Below are positions 30,774-41,705 of a stretch of 64,000 bases of DNA, in pieces. Positions within the stretch are counted from its first letter, which is position 1; each line of letters opens with the position of its first letter. The notes below the pieces were generated by a model. It was given only the letters and a program-made list of their open reading frames with translations, ran no database searches and had not been told where the DNA came from. Source of the DNA: Mesoterricola silvestris (GTDB taxonomy: Bacteria > Acidobacteriota > Holophagae > Holophagales > Holophagaceae); NCBI RefSeq assembly GCF_030295405.1, contig NZ_AP027080.1:1922001-1986000 (forward strand). Direction: 5' to 3'. Made by a program: the position numbers and the translations under genes.

Positions 30774-32087
30774 TCAGGCCAGGGCGAGGTCCGCCCGGGC
30801 CGCTAATTCCAGGGTGCGGAGGGCATCCTCCATGAGGCCCTCGGACCGGGCCTCCACCATGAGGCGGAGCTTGGGCTCCGTGCCCGACCACCGCACCACG
30901 ATGCGCACGTCGTCGCCGTGGTCGGCCTGGAGCGTGGCCATGGCCGAGGTGAGCCGGGGGCAGTCCTCCACGGGGCGGCGGTCCCGGGCGACGAGGTTGA
31001 CCAGGCGCAGGGGCCAGGCCCGGAAGCGCCAGGACCACCGCTCCGCGGCGGGACGGCGCAGCAGGGCCCGGAGGGAGGCCAGGGCCGTGGCCAGCCCGTC
31101 GCCGCTGGGGCCGACGTGCTTCTGGATGACGTGGCCGGAGGCCTCGGCGGCCAGATCCCACTCCAGCTTGCCCAGCTCCCGGAGCATGAACTTGTCGCCC
31201 ACCTGGGTGCGCACGAAGGGGATCCGGAGCCCGGCCAGGGCCTCCTCCAGGCCGGCGTTGCTCATGAGGGTGCCCACGACGCCGGGGATGGTCTCGCCCC
31301 GGGCGCGCAGGTCCTGGGCCAGGAGCCACAGGAGCTGATCCCCGTCCACGAGCTCGCCCCGGGAATCGACCATCAGGCAGCGGTCGCCGTCGCCGTCGAA
31401 GGCGATGCCCAGGGCGGCGCCCCGCTCCCGCACCTGGGCGGCCAGGCCATCCAGGTGGGTGGATCCGACCCCGACGTTGATGCGCGCGCCGTCGGCGGGC
31501 ACGCCCATCCAATGGATGGTCCCGCCGTGGAAGACCTGGGGGGCCCAGGGGGCGGTGGCGCCGTGGGCGCAGTCCACCACCATGGAAAAGTCCCTGGGCA
31601 GCTCCAGGGGGCCCAGCTGCTGGATGTACGCGTGGGGAAGGGCGGTCTCCAGGTCCAGGGCCGCGGGCCCCGCCTTCAGGGGGCCGGTGGCCTCGAAGGC
31701 GGCCTCCAGGGCGGCCTCGTCCTCCTCGGGGAGCTTTTCGCCCAGGCCGTCGAAGCCCTTGATGCCGTTGTCCTCCGGCGGGTTGTGGCTGGCGGAGATC
31801 ATGAGGCCCCAGGCGCCGGGGCGCAGCAGGGCGGCGTAGGCCACCGCGGGGGTGGGCACAAGGCCCAGGATGCACAGGCGCAGCCGGCCCCCGAGTCCGG
31901 AAACGAAGGCTTCGGCCAGGGGCTCCGAGCTGAGGCGGGGGTCCCAGCCGATCACCAGTTCCTGGATGCCCCGGGCCCGGGCCACCTGGGCCCATGCGGC
32001 GCCCCACCGGGCCGCCTCGTCCAGGGTGAGGGGTGACTCGAAGGCCTTGCCGCGTACCCCGTCCGTGCCGAAATAGTTCAGTGCCAT
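30774..32087 (-). CDS. glmM: Phosphoglucosamine mutase-type phosphohexomutase
   Basis: Interconverts glucosamine-6-phosphate and glucosamine-1-phosphate for peptidoglycan and LPS precursors. The four-domain alpha-phosphohexomutase motifs are present: FGTDGVRG, the phosphoserine loop SASHNPPEDNGIKGF (about 107), the metal loop DGDGDR (about 226) and the phosphate-binding RWSGTEPKLRLMVE near the end. The length (437) is normal. The ATG at 32087 has AGGA five bases upstream. It follows folP as in many bacteria. Confidence 0.93.
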   Translation of the reverse strand: MALNYFGTDGVRGKAFESPLTLDEAARWGAAWAQVARARGIQELVIGWDPRLSSEPLAEAFVSGLGGRLRLCILGLVPTPAVAYAALLRPGAWGLMISASHNPPEDNGIKGFDGLGEKLPEEDEAALEAAFEATGPLKAGPAALDLETALPHAYIQQLGPLELPRDFSMVVDCAHGATAPWAPQVFHGGTIHWMGVPADGARINVGVGSTHLDGLAAQVRERGAALGIAFDGDGDRCLMVDSRGELVDGDQLLWLLAQDLRARGETIPGVVGTLMSNAGLEEALAGLRIPFVRTQVGDKFMLRELGKLEWDLAAEASGHVIQKHVGPSGDGLATALASLRALLRRPAAERWSWRFRAWPLRLVNLVARDRRPVEDCPRLTSAMATLQADHGDDVRIVVRWSGTEPKLRLMVEARSEGLMEDALRTLELAARADLALA

Positions 32088-32122
32088 GGTCATCCTTTGG
32101 AATTTCAACCTGTCCAGGAATT

Positions 32123-33465
32123 CTACAACCCCGGGGCCGCCGGTGCCAGGGTCAGTCGGTAGCGCATCAGCCGGAGGGCGATGCCGTCCTGCCATTCGGT
32201 GCGCCTGGCGGCGGTGGGTTCCCAGCCGTTGCGTTCGTAGAAGTGCCGGGCCCGGGTGTTGCGTTCCATGACCCAGAGGACGGCCTCCGGGAATCCCGCC
32301 TCGCGCAGGCCTTCCAGGGCCCGGTCCGCGAGGGCGCGGCCCAGGCCCTGGCCCCAGGCCTCCTTCACCAGGTAGATGGCGTGGATCTCCCCCGCCTCCG
32401 CCGTGTCCGCGTCCCGGCAGGGCCCCGCCACGGCGAAGCCCACCAGGGTGCCGCGGGTCTCCAGGGCATGGATGGCCCAGCGGGGCCGGGCTTCCGCCAG
32501 GGTCTGGGCGAAGGCCGCCGCGCTGGTGTCCACGGACAGGGCCGCCAGGAGGGATTCGGGCAGGATCCCGGGGTAGGTGGCCCTCCAGGCGTCCACCTGG
32601 ACCTGGGCCAGGGCCCGGGCGTCCTCCGGGAGGGCGGGGCGGATCACGGGCCGGGTGACGGCGTGGGTGCGGAAGACCCGGTAGCCCAGGGCGGCGGCCT
32701 CCAGGTGGGCCCGGGCGCCCAGGGGGTCCCGGGCCAGGGGTGCCAGGCCGGGGTTCCCCGCGCGCCAGGCCAGGAACCGCTTCCGGGAGATGCCGATGCA
32801 GAACCGCTCCACGGGCCAGTCCAGGGCCGCGGGCAGGGCCGGCAGGGCCTCCCACAGGGCCAGGTCCTCCCCGAAGGTGGTGCCGAACCCGAAGCCGGGA
32901 TCCAGGAGGATGCGCCCGGGTTCCACGCCGGCCCCCAGGAGGCGGTCCTTGACGTTGGCCAGCTCGGACACGGCGCCGGCGGCGGATTCGTCGCCGGCCC
33001 CGCCGTAGGGGGGCATGGCCAGGGCGCCGTCCGCGAGCCGGCTGCGCATGGCGATGAGGCCGCAGTCGCTGTTCCGGGCCACGTGGAGGAGCCCCGGCTC
33101 CTGGAAGCCGGTCACGTCGTTGATGATGGCCACCCCCAGGCGCAGGCCCCGGGCCGCCACCTCCGCGTGGCGGGTGTCCAGGCTCAGGGGGATCCCGGGC
33201 AGGGCGGAGGCGAACAGGGCCAGCACCGGCTCCAGCCGGGCCCATTCCTCCTCGGGGGAGACGCCGCGGGACCCGGGGCGCGTGCTTTCCGCCCCCAGAT
33301 CCAGCGCCCGGGCCCCCTGGGCCAGGAGATTCCTGGCCTGCTGGAGGGCCCGGGCGGGATCCATGAACCGGCCCCCGTCGCTGAAGGAATCCGGCGTGAT
33401 GTTGAGAATGCCGAGGTCGAGGGGCTCCCGGAGGTCCAGGGCGCCGATGGCCGTTTGCCAGGCGG

Positions 33466-33469
<4 letters not shown>
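32123..33469 (-). CDS. folP: Dihydropteroate synthase (FolP) fused to a GNAT acetyltransferase
   Basis: Residues 1-272 are FolP, which joins p-aminobenzoate to dihydropterin pyrophosphate: [13 protein letters not shown] (21-33), [37 protein letters not shown] and RTHAV. Residues 275-445 are a GNAT N-acetyltransferase: [22 protein letters not shown] at its start and the acetyl-CoA loop [10 protein letters not shown] (371-380), then [14 protein letters not shown]. The reading frame is continuous. Start GTG at 33469 overlaps the ftsH stop (GTGA). The substrate acetylated is unknown. Confidence 0.92.
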
Positions 33470-35376
<1,907 letters not shown>

Positions 35377-35461
35377 GGAATTCAAGGTGCCTCCAGGGGG
35401 GGACTCCCCGCCGATATCCAGTCTAACCTGCATCGGCTCGACCGGTTCCTGACTTTGGATG

Positions 35462-35479
35462 CCTCCAGGGACCTGGAGG
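35462..35479 (-). terminator. Short hairpin between tilS and ftsH
   Basis: CCTCCAGG and CCTGGAGG form a perfect 8-bp stem with a two-base centre, just after the tilS stop. There is no T-run. It may separate ftsH expression from tilS or be an RNA-processing site. Confidence 0.35.
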
Positions 35480-35482
35480 TTC

Positions 35483-36478
35483 TCAACATCGCTTCAAGGT
35501 CCATGGAAATAAGCTTTCCTGGGCCGAATCTGCCGGGCCTTCCCCCGTGCCGGACAGGTGCCAGCCGCCCCAGGTCTTGGGGGCGCCGGGGCGGCGAACC
35601 AGGTGGGGGAGCATCCAGGCCGCGAGGTCCCGCAGGAGGGCCGCCTCCCGCGGCCAGTCCCGCTCCTGGAAGGCGGCGTCCAGCACCCAGCGCAGCTCGG
35701 GGCCCGCCCAGCCCCGGGCGAGGCGCAGCCCGCCCGGGTCCACGTCCCACCGCGTTCCGCGCCAGCGCGCCACCTGGGCGTCCTTGAAGGCGGCCAGCTC
35801 CTCCACTTGCAGGTGGGTCTCCCACAGGTGGGCGTCCAGGCTCGGCGCCTCCCGGCGCATGGGGTCCAGGAGCACCCGCCAGCGGTTCCGGGGGGTGAAG
35901 GGGTTGGCGTTGCTGGCGTCCTCGCGCCAGGCCACGCCCTTGGCCTTGAGGTAGGCGCGCAGGTCGCTCCGCCGCGCCTGGATGAGGGGCGACCAGCGCG
36001 GGCCCTGGCGCGCCGCCAGGGGCGTGAGGCAGCCCGCCCCGCCCCCCCGGGCCAGGCGCACGAGGACGGTCTCCGTGTGGTCGTCCAGGGTGTGGCCCGT
36101 GGCCACGGCGAGGGCCGAGCAGCTTTCGGCCTGGGCCCGGAGCCAGCCCCAGCGCAGCTCCCGGGCGGCGGTCTCCAGGCCCTGGCCCGTGGCCTTGGCG
36201 TGGGCCCTCACGTCCAGGGAGGCCTCCACCAGGTCCAGGTCCGCGGAGCGGCAGAGGTCCCGCACCAGCGCGGCCTCCTCGCGGGCCTCGGGGCGCAGCC
36301 CGTGGTCGGCGTGGGCCACCACCAGCTCGAGGCCCAGGGAGCGGCGCGCGGCCCACAGGAAGGAAAGGAGGGCCAGGGAATCCCCGCCGCCGGAGCAGGC
36401 CACGAGCACCCTGCCGTCCCGGACGCCGTCGCCCCGGCCCAGCACCTCGCCGAGCCACTGGGTCTCCCGGCGGTTCAC
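35483..36478 (-). CDS. tilS: tRNA(Ile)-lysidine synthetase TilS
   Basis: Modifies the wobble C34 of tRNA(Ile2) to lysidine so that it reads AUA. The N-terminal ATP-pyrophosphatase loop reads [11 protein letters not shown] (normally SGGxDS), followed by [11 protein letters not shown] and [22 protein letters not shown], both TilS-specific. The length (331) lacks the extra C-terminal domain found in the longer E. coli enzyme. The GTG start at 36478 directly abuts the bshB1 stop. Confidence 0.92.
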   Translation of the reverse strand: MNRRETQWLGEVLGRGDGVRDGRVLVACSGGGDSLALLSFLWAARRSLGLELVVAHADHGLRPEAREEAALVRDLCRSADLDLVEASLDVRAHAKATGQGLETAARELRWGWLRAQAESCSALAVATGHTLDDHTETVLVRLARGGGAGCLTPLAARQGPRWSPLIQARRSDLRAYLKAKGVAWREDASNANPFTPRNRWRVLLDPMRREAPSLDAHLWETHLQVEELAAFKDAQVARWRGTRWDVDPGGLRLARGWAGPELRWVLDAAFQERDWPREAALLRDLAAWMLPHLVRRPGAPKTWGGWHLSGTGEGPADSAQESLFPWTLKRC

Positions 36479-37183
36479 CTAGAGCCTGGCCAGGAGCTGG
36501 GTGAGGGCCTGGGGCACGGGGCTCTCCGTCCAGAGCGCCTCGGCCCAGGTGGCGCGGATGAGCGAGCCCCAGTGCATGGCACGGCCCTCCACCCCGCGCC
36601 GGAAGGCGGGGTCGGAGATGCGCGTGGGGGGCCCGGAGGGATCGGCCGTGAACTGGCTCCCGAAGGCGTCGAAGGCCGCCATGCGCTGCTCCCACACGGC
36701 GGAGACGTCCACCACCAGGTCCGGGCGCCCCGGGTTCTCCCCGCCCACCCAGGCCACGGCCGCGGGGCGCCAGGGCTCGCCGGGGCAGGGGTAGTTGCGC
36801 AGGCCCGAATAGTACGCGGCCTCCCTCACCAGCCGGAAGGCGCGCCTGTGGTCGGGGTGGCGGTCCTCGGGGTCGGGCAGGATGAGCACCGACGGGCGCA
36901 GGGAGCGGATCATGGTCATGACCTGGATGCGGTGGGGCTCGCTCTCCTCGAACCGCGCGTCGGGGAGGTCCAGGATGATGCGCCGCACGCCCAGGATGCG
37001 CGCGGCCTCCGTGGCCTCCGCGTGGCGCGTGGCGGCGTCGCCCCGGGTGCCCAGCTCCCCCGCGGTGAGGTCGAGGATGGCCGCCGACAGGCCCTTGCGG
37101 GCCGCCAGGGCCAGGATGCCGCCCACGTGCACTTCCCCGTCGTCGGGGTGGGCGCCCACCACCAGCAGATCCAGCGTGTTCAT
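36479..37183 (-). CDS. bshB1: Bacillithiol biosynthesis deacetylase BshB1
   Basis: A zinc-dependent LmbE/PIG-L-family deacetylase, expected to remove acetyl from GlcNAc-malate. Zinc ligands are in AHPDDGEVHVGG (near residue 12) and HPDHR (about 108). The segments LDLTAGELGTRGD and RFEESEPHRI match BshB1 proteins well. The length is 234. The ATG overlaps the bshC stop by four bases, so the two bacillithiol steps are coupled. bshA is not in the window. Confidence 0.92.
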   Translation of the reverse strand: MNTLDLLVVGAHPDDGEVHVGGILALAARKGLSAAILDLTAGELGTRGDAATRHAEATEAARILGVRRIILDLPDARFEESEPHRIQVMTMIRSLRPSVLILPDPEDRHPDHRRAFRLVREAAYYSGLRNYPCPGEPWRPAAVAWVGGENPGRPDLVVDVSAVWEQRMAAFDAFGSQFTADPSGPPTRISDPAFRRGVEGRAMHWGSLIRATWAEALWTESPVPQALTQLLARL

Positions 37184-38364
37184 CGTTCCTCCAGGAGGAC
37201 CAGGGGCGGCGCGCCGCCCAGCGTTTCCAGCATTCTGTCCAGAAGTCCGGCCTGGCGCAGCCACAGGATGCCGGGCAGGACCCGCTCCTGGGGCCGGCCC
37301 AGGGGGAAGAGGCGCTGCCTCAGGCGCTCGGGGTCCATGCCCAGGGCGGCGGCGGCCCGGTCCCGGCGCAGCCTGCGGTCCAGGCGCTCCAGCCGCTTGC
37401 GGGCGCGGTCCAGTTCTTTCTCGAAGCGGCCGGCGAGGGCCGGGTCCCAGCGCGGGTCCGGCGTCCCGGCCAGGGCGGCGCTGGGCAGGGCCGCGCCGTC
37501 CAGGGCGCCGGGGAAGTCCTCCCAGCGGCCCTTGCGCAGCGGCTCCAGGTCCCCGGCCTCCAGGGCCGCCCCCGGGGGCAGGAGGAACACCGAAGGCCGG
37601 CTGATGATGCGCGGCTTCGCCAGGCCCACCCGCTCCCAGCAGGGCTCGGTGAGCTGCCAGTAGGCCCTCTCGCCGGGGCCCAGCACCACGGCCTCCAGGC
37701 CCGGCAGGAGAAGGGACTGCATGAGGGGGCGCAGGGCGGCGCCCGGGCTCAGCCAGCGCCCCCGGGGGCAGGGTTCCGAGGGTTCCAGGCGCGCGCGCCT
37801 TCCGGTGCGGGGATCCAGGGAGAACCAGGCCGACTGCTGCGTGGGGTCCAGGCCGAACCGCACGCCCGCGGCCTCCAGCCGCTGCGCCTGGGCCACCAGG
37901 TCCCGCTCCAGCCCCAGGCTCCGCCAGCGCTCCAGCTCCTCCTGGATGGGCTGGCGCAGGGCGGGGTCCGTGGGGGAGAAGGGGCGCAGGCCGCGGTCCC
38001 ACAGGGGCGCGCCCAGGGCCAGGGCGTGGCCCCGCAGGGTGGGTTCCCCGGGCAGGGGGACCTCGCCCCAGAGGGCCTCGGCCTCCCGCTGGTGGTCCCC
38101 GGTCCAGGGGAGCCACCCCGTGGCGGTGTTGTCGGGGGCGGCGAAGCGGAAGCGGTGGGGGAGGATGCGGTCCTCCCGGAGACCCACGGTGGTGGCCACT
38201 TCCAGACGGTCATGGTCCTCGTCGGCCAGCCAGTAGACGGCCTGGCCTCCCAGCCTTCGCGCCTCGGCCAGCGCGGCCAGGGCCTTCACTACCGAAAGGG
38301 CGGGAGTCCAGCCAGCTCCGATCTGCTGGCCGGTGGCGACGCGGGGACAGGGGGAGGGTTCCAT
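37180..38364 (-). CDS. bshC: Short BshC-like bacillithiol cysteine-adding enzyme
   Basis: BshC is thought to add cysteine to glucosamine-malate, the last step of bacillithiol synthesis. The conserved BshC elements ATGQQIGAGWTPAL, VYWLADEDHDRLE and the C-terminal LFPLGRPQERVLPGILWL are present. At 394 residues it is about 140 shorter than Bacillus BshC (about 540). The N-terminal ~70 residues before VTGQQ and part of the internal region are missing. The context with bshB1 supports the assignment, but activity of this compact form is an inference. Confidence 0.82.
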   Translation of the reverse strand: MEPSPCPRVATGQQIGAGWTPALSVVKALAALAEARRLGGQAVYWLADEDHDRLEVATTVGLREDRILPHRFRFAAPDNTATGWLPWTGDHQREAEALWGEVPLPGEPTLRGHALALGAPLWDRGLRPFSPTDPALRQPIQEELERWRSLGLERDLVAQAQRLEAAGVRFGLDPTQQSAWFSLDPRTGRRARLEPSEPCPRGRWLSPGAALRPLMQSLLLPGLEAVVLGPGERAYWQLTEPCWERVGLAKPRIISRPSVFLLPPGAALEAGDLEPLRKGRWEDFPGALDGAALPSAALAGTPDPRWDPALAGRFEKELDRARKRLERLDRRLRRDRAAAALGMDPERLRQRLFPLGRPQERVLPGILWLRQAGLLDRMLETLGGAPPLVLLEER

Positions 38365-38378
38365 GACTCAAGCCTATC

Positions 38379-38384
38379 TATAAT
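38379..38384 (+). promoter_or_regulatory. TATAAT -10 box six bases before an ATG (leaderless candidate)
   Basis: A consensus TATAAT ends six bases before the ATG of the plus-strand gene at 38391. A transcript starting the usual six to eight bases after the -10 would begin at or within a base or two of that ATG. The upstream -35 region is poor. The box lies in the 26-base divergent gap with bshC. Confidence 0.5.
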
Positions 38385-38390
38385 AGGCCC

Positions 38391-38855
38391 ATGGACGGAA
38401 TTTTCCTTGAGCCCTGGCTGCCCCCCCCGGAACCGGGCCTGGCCCGCCTGGCCATGGAGGCCGCCGACGAGGCCGGGCTCCGGAGCCTGGATCGCTGGCC
38501 GGAATTCCGCAAGGGCGGCATCGGCTTCGGGGACCTGCCCCCCTTCCTGGCCTGGCACGGCGTCCGGGGCGGCCACCACCTGATCCTGGTGCAGCCCCGG
38601 GAGGTGGGGGCCCTGGTGCCCGGGGCCCGGGCCCCGGGGCTGCCGGAAGGCTGGCTGGAGGACCTGGACCTGGAGGCCCTGGCCAGGCCCCTGGCGCGTC
38701 ACCCGGGCTTCCCCGGAGGCGCCTCCGTCCACGTGGTGCGCATCCTGGGGCCGGGCCGGTTCAAGGTGCGCTCCTGGGGGGAGGCCCCCGGGGACCTGGT
38801 GGCCGGCGTCCTGGGGCGGATCAGCGGCGTTCGGGACTGGTCTGGATCAGCCTGA
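38391..38855 (+). CDS. Hypothetical acidic/proline-rich protein
   Basis: A 154-residue soluble protein rich in Pro, Gly and Leu, with no cysteine, signal peptide or membrane helix and no recognised motif. Strong third-position GC and a consensus -10 immediately upstream argue that it is real. There is no Shine-Dalgarno before the ATG, in line with leaderless translation. Its last 35 bases overlap the convergent membrane-protein gene. Confidence 0.6.
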   Translation: MDGIFLEPWLPPPEPGLARLAMEAADEAGLRSLDRWPEFRKGGIGFGDLPPFLAWHGVRGGHHLILVQPREVGALVPGARAPGLPEGWLEDLDLEALARPLARHPGFPGGASVHVVRILGPGRFKVRSWGEAPGDLVAGVLGRISGVRDWSGSA

Positions 38856-39801
38856 AGATCCGGCTGAGGAACGAAACCACCGAGACCACGGCGATGATCA
38901 CCAGGACCGAAGCCGCGAAGCCGTCCACCATGGCGGAGACGTCCCGGGTGCGGCCCAGGTCCCTCAGGGCGCCCAGGGCCTGGTGGATCGCGGGGCGGTT
39001 GGCCTGGATGGCCATGGCGCAGATCGCGGCGGCGCAGGCGTCGGCCAGGATGCCGTAGCCCATGCGGAACGTCGCCAGGTGGGGCCGGGCCAGGCACAGG
39101 GCCCCCACGGCGATCCCCGCGAGGTTGAGGGCCAGCACCGGCCAGAACAGCTGGGCGTGGAGCGTCGTCCACAGGGGACCACCCGCGTACACCGCCCCCA
39201 GGCGCGAGGACCAGGCGATGGGCAGGTGCCCGAAGCCCTCCACCCACCACGCCACGAAGAGCAGGCCGAAGACCACCTCCGCGAAGGACCCGGCCCGGGG
39301 CACGGGCTTGGGGCCCTGCCGCCGCAGGGGCGGGAGCTTCAGGGGGTCCCATCCCCGGGTCCGCTCCTGGCTGGCCACCAGGATGAAGGCGAGGGTGATG
39401 CAGCCCAGGGCGAAGATGGACGAGAAGGCATAGGAGCCCAGGGTCTCCACCATGGAGGCCAGGGGGTGGTCCGACAGGAGCGCCGAGGGCACCGCCGCCA
39501 CGGCGAAGAGGGGCAGGAGGATCCACAGCAGGACGACCTTCACCACCAGGCGGAAGATCATGGAAAGGGCGGGGTCCAGCAGGGGCTTCTCCTGCAGGTA
39601 CTGGCCGGCCACGGCCAGGGGATTGCCGGCCCGGGCCAGCATGGCGGCGGTCTCGGATTCGTCCAGGGGCCGGCCCAGTTCCGCCTCCTTGTCCTCCTTC
39701 TGGCAGCGGAGGTCCTCGGCCAGTTCGGCGGAGATGTCCTGCTGGTTCTCCCGGGGCAGCCAGAAGCGCACCGCCTGCACGTAGCGTTCGATCAGGTCCA
39801 T
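38821..39801 (-). CDS. HAAS/DUF1700-type membrane protein paired with PadR
   Basis: A 326-residue protein. The N-terminus (about 1-65) is a soluble helical domain, RYVQAVRFWLP, ISAELAEDLRCQKEDKEAELGRPL and AGNPLAVAGQYL, typical of HAAS-like domains encoded with PadR regulators. About seven membrane helices follow (from residue 78 to the end). Function is unknown; such pairs often respond to envelope or membrane stress. It starts 11 bases after the padR-like stop and so is in its operon. Confidence 0.8.
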   Translation of the reverse strand: MDLIERYVQAVRFWLPRENQQDISAELAEDLRCQKEDKEAELGRPLDESETAAMLARAGNPLAVAGQYLQEKPLLDPALSMIFRLVVKVVLLWILLPLFAVAAVPSALLSDHPLASMVETLGSYAFSSIFALGCITLAFILVASQERTRGWDPLKLPPLRRQGPKPVPRAGSFAEVVFGLLFVAWWVEGFGHLPIAWSSRLGAVYAGGPLWTTLHAQLFWPVLALNLAGIAVGALCLARPHLATFRMGYGILADACAAAICAMAIQANRPAIHQALGALRDLGRTRDVSAMVDGFAASVLVIIAVVSVVSFLSRIFRLIQTSPERR

Positions 39802-39812
39802 GGCCGGGCTCC

Positions 39813-40136
39813 TCAGAGAATCTGCGTCAGGGATCGGGAAATGCCGCGCCATTCCTCCAGGAGCAGGGCCAGGGTGGCCGTGCCGTCCGGGGACAGGCGG
39901 TAGAAGCGCTTGTTCCGTTTCTCCTCCTCCCGCCACTCGCTGAGGAGGAGGCCCTGGGCCTCCAGGCGGCGCAGGAGGGGGTAGAGGGTGCTTTCGTCCA
40001 GGTCCAGGCCATGCTCGGCCAGGGATTTGCGCAGGGTGTAGCCGTAGCGCTCCGCGCGCAGTTCGGCCAGCACCGCCAGCACCAGGCTGCCCCGGCGCAG
40101 TTCGAGGCGCAGGTTTTCGAAGACGTCTGGATTCAT
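39813..40136 (-). CDS. PadR-family transcriptional regulator
   Basis: A 107-residue winged-helix regulator: LRRGSLVLAVLAEL, RYGYTLRKSL, the recognition helix region ESTLYPLLRRLEAQGLL and the wing EEEKRNKRFYRLSPDG. The C-terminal dimerisation helix is short, as in PadR subfamily 2. I use the ATG at 40136 (MNPDVFENL) rather than an upstream start. The promoter region contains several dyads that may be its own operator. Confidence 0.9.
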   Translation of the reverse strand: MNPDVFENLRLELRRGSLVLAVLAELRAERYGYTLRKSLAEHGLDLDESTLYPLLRRLEAQGLLLSEWREEEKRNKRFYRLSPDGTATLALLLEEWRGISRSLTQIL

Positions 40137-40141
40137 GGGCT

Positions 40142-40192
40142 CACACTGTGCGGCATATGCCGTTCGACACATAGTGTGCGTCACACAGTATG
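40142..40192. promoter_or_regulatory. Cluster of dyad sequences upstream of padR-like gene (candidate operator)
   Basis: Within 45 bases there are CACA-C-TGTG (40142-40150), the perfect 12-bp palindrome CGGCATATGCCG (40151-40162) and GTGTG-CGT-CACAC (40174-40186). Repeated ACACxGTG half-sites fit binding by a small dimeric winged-helix regulator such as PadR autoregulating its operon. Confidence 0.5.
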
Positions 40193-40217
40193 ACCCGTCA
40201 ACCCCTCCTTTTGGAAA

Positions 40218-41492
40218 TCAGGGCCTGCCCAGGGCCTCCAGGGCGGAAAAGGTGAGGGCCAGCACGCCGGTGCGCAGGGTTCCGGGCATGGCCGGGGCGA
40301 ATTCCGGGGCGTGGAGGGAGGGCAGGGGCGTGCCCGCGGCCTTGGCGGCCTGGTACCGGGCCGGGTCCACCGTGCCGAACCGCAGCAGGGCCGACGGGAT
40401 TCCCGCCGCCGTGCCGAAGGCGCCGAAATCCTCGGAGACCATGTCGGGGCGTCCCGGCGCCACCTTGTCCGCGCCCAGTTCCGTCGCGAGCCGGGCCGCG
40501 AGCCGCCTGGTGAAGTCAGGGTCGTTCCAGGTGGCGGGCAGGGTCTCGCCCAGGTCCAGGAGCGGCTCCCGGGGGGATCCTGCGGCCAGGGCCTCGCCCT
40601 TGGCCACCCGCGCGATGCCCGCCAGGAGCCGGGCCTGCACCTTGGGGTCGTAGCTGCGCACGGTCATGAGGAGGGTGACCTGGTCGGGGATGACGTTGGT
40701 CTTGGTGCCGCCGTTGATGGCGCCCACGGTGAGCACCGCGGGCTCCAGGGGATCCTTCTCCCGGGAGACCAGGGTCTGGAGGGCCAGGACGGTGCGGGCC
40801 GCCAGGACCACGGGGTCCACGGCGGCCTCGGGCCGCGCGCCGTGGCCGCCCCGGCCGAAGAGGGTCAGGGAACCGGAATTCACCGCGGCCATGGTGTAGC
40901 CGGCCACGTAGGCCACGCTGCCGGCGGGCAGGTCCGGCGAATCGTGCAGGGCGATGGCGAAGCCGGGCCGGGGGAACCGGGTGAGGAGGCCGTCCTTGAG
41001 CATGGCCTGGGCGCCTTCCCCCAGTTCCTCCGCGGGCTGGCCCACCATGAGCACGGTCCCGCGCCACCGGTCCCGGTGCCGGGCCAGGAGCCACGCCGTG
41101 CCCGCCCACACCGCCATGTGCGCATCGTGGCCGCAGGCGTGCATGACGCCCTTGGCCTCGCTGGCGTAGGCCAGCCCCGTCCGCTCCTCCACGGGCAGGG
41201 CGTCCAGTTCCGTGCGCAGCAGCACCACGGGCCCCGGGCCGTTGCGCAGGACCCCCACGACGCCCCCGCCCACCCGGGCCACCTCGTAGCCCCCCTCCCC
41301 GAGCACCTCGGCCATGCGGGACGCGGTGCGGGTCTCCCGGTTGGACAGTTCCGGATGGCGGTGCAGGTCCTGGTAGAGGGTTTCCAGCCGGGGCAGCAGG
41401 GTCTCCAGATCCGCCCGCACCGGAGTGCTTGTTTGAGCGGAGGCCAGGACGGTCCAGGCCAGGGCAAGGGGAAACCGGAAGGGAAGGCGCAT
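40218..41492 (-). CDS. Exported M20-family amidohydrolase/peptidase
   Basis: A 424-residue metal-dependent hydrolase of the M20D (hippurate hydrolase, IAA-amino-acid hydrolase) type. A signal peptide (about 1-21) comes first. Metal-binding motifs are ACGHDAHMA (C and H), QPAEELGEGA (catalytic Glu-Glu) and HDSPDLPAGSV, with the dimerisation lid between (FGRGGHGARPEAAVDP). MVSEDFGAF gives the last metal contact. The ATG at 41492 has GGAG five bases upstream. It probably cleaves N-acyl amino acids in the periplasm. Confidence 0.88.
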   Translation of the reverse strand: MRLPFRFPLALAWTVLASAQTSTPVRADLETLLPRLETLYQDLHRHPELSNRETRTASRMAEVLGEGGYEVARVGGGVVGVLRNGPGPVVLLRTELDALPVEERTGLAYASEAKGVMHACGHDAHMAVWAGTAWLLARHRDRWRGTVLMVGQPAEELGEGAQAMLKDGLLTRFPRPGFAIALHDSPDLPAGSVAYVAGYTMAAVNSGSLTLFGRGGHGARPEAAVDPVVLAARTVLALQTLVSREKDPLEPAVLTVGAINGGTKTNVIPDQVTLLMTVRSYDPKVQARLLAGIARVAKGEALAAGSPREPLLDLGETLPATWNDPDFTRRLAARLATELGADKVAPGRPDMVSEDFGAFGTAAGIPSALLRFGTVDPARYQAAKAAGTPLPSLHAPEFAPAMPGTLRTGVLALTFSALEALGRP

Positions 41493-41562
41493 GGGCACTC
41501 CAGAATTTCCAAGGGAAGGGCTGGAAGCAGGATACCTCCCAGGGTCCCGGGCCGGGGGAGGG

Positions 41563-41591
41563 TTGACAGCCCGGGAGCCGAGGCCTAGATT
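41563..41591 (+). promoter_or_regulatory. Sigma-70-like promoter upstream of small plus-strand gene
   Basis: TTGACA (41563-41568) and TAGATT (41586-41591) are separated by 17 bases: a perfect -35 and a 4/6 -10. An AT-rich stretch (41604-41640) then lies in the putative leader of the gene at 41706. Confidence 0.55.
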
Positions 41592-41705
41592 GACTCCGCG
41601 TCGGAAAAATTCAAAGAACTCTATATAAAAATTTTATTCAACACGGGTTGCCGGTGGCGCCTCCCTGGGGCGTCCGGGATCTCCATGCCGGAAAGGAGGC
41701 GGGCC

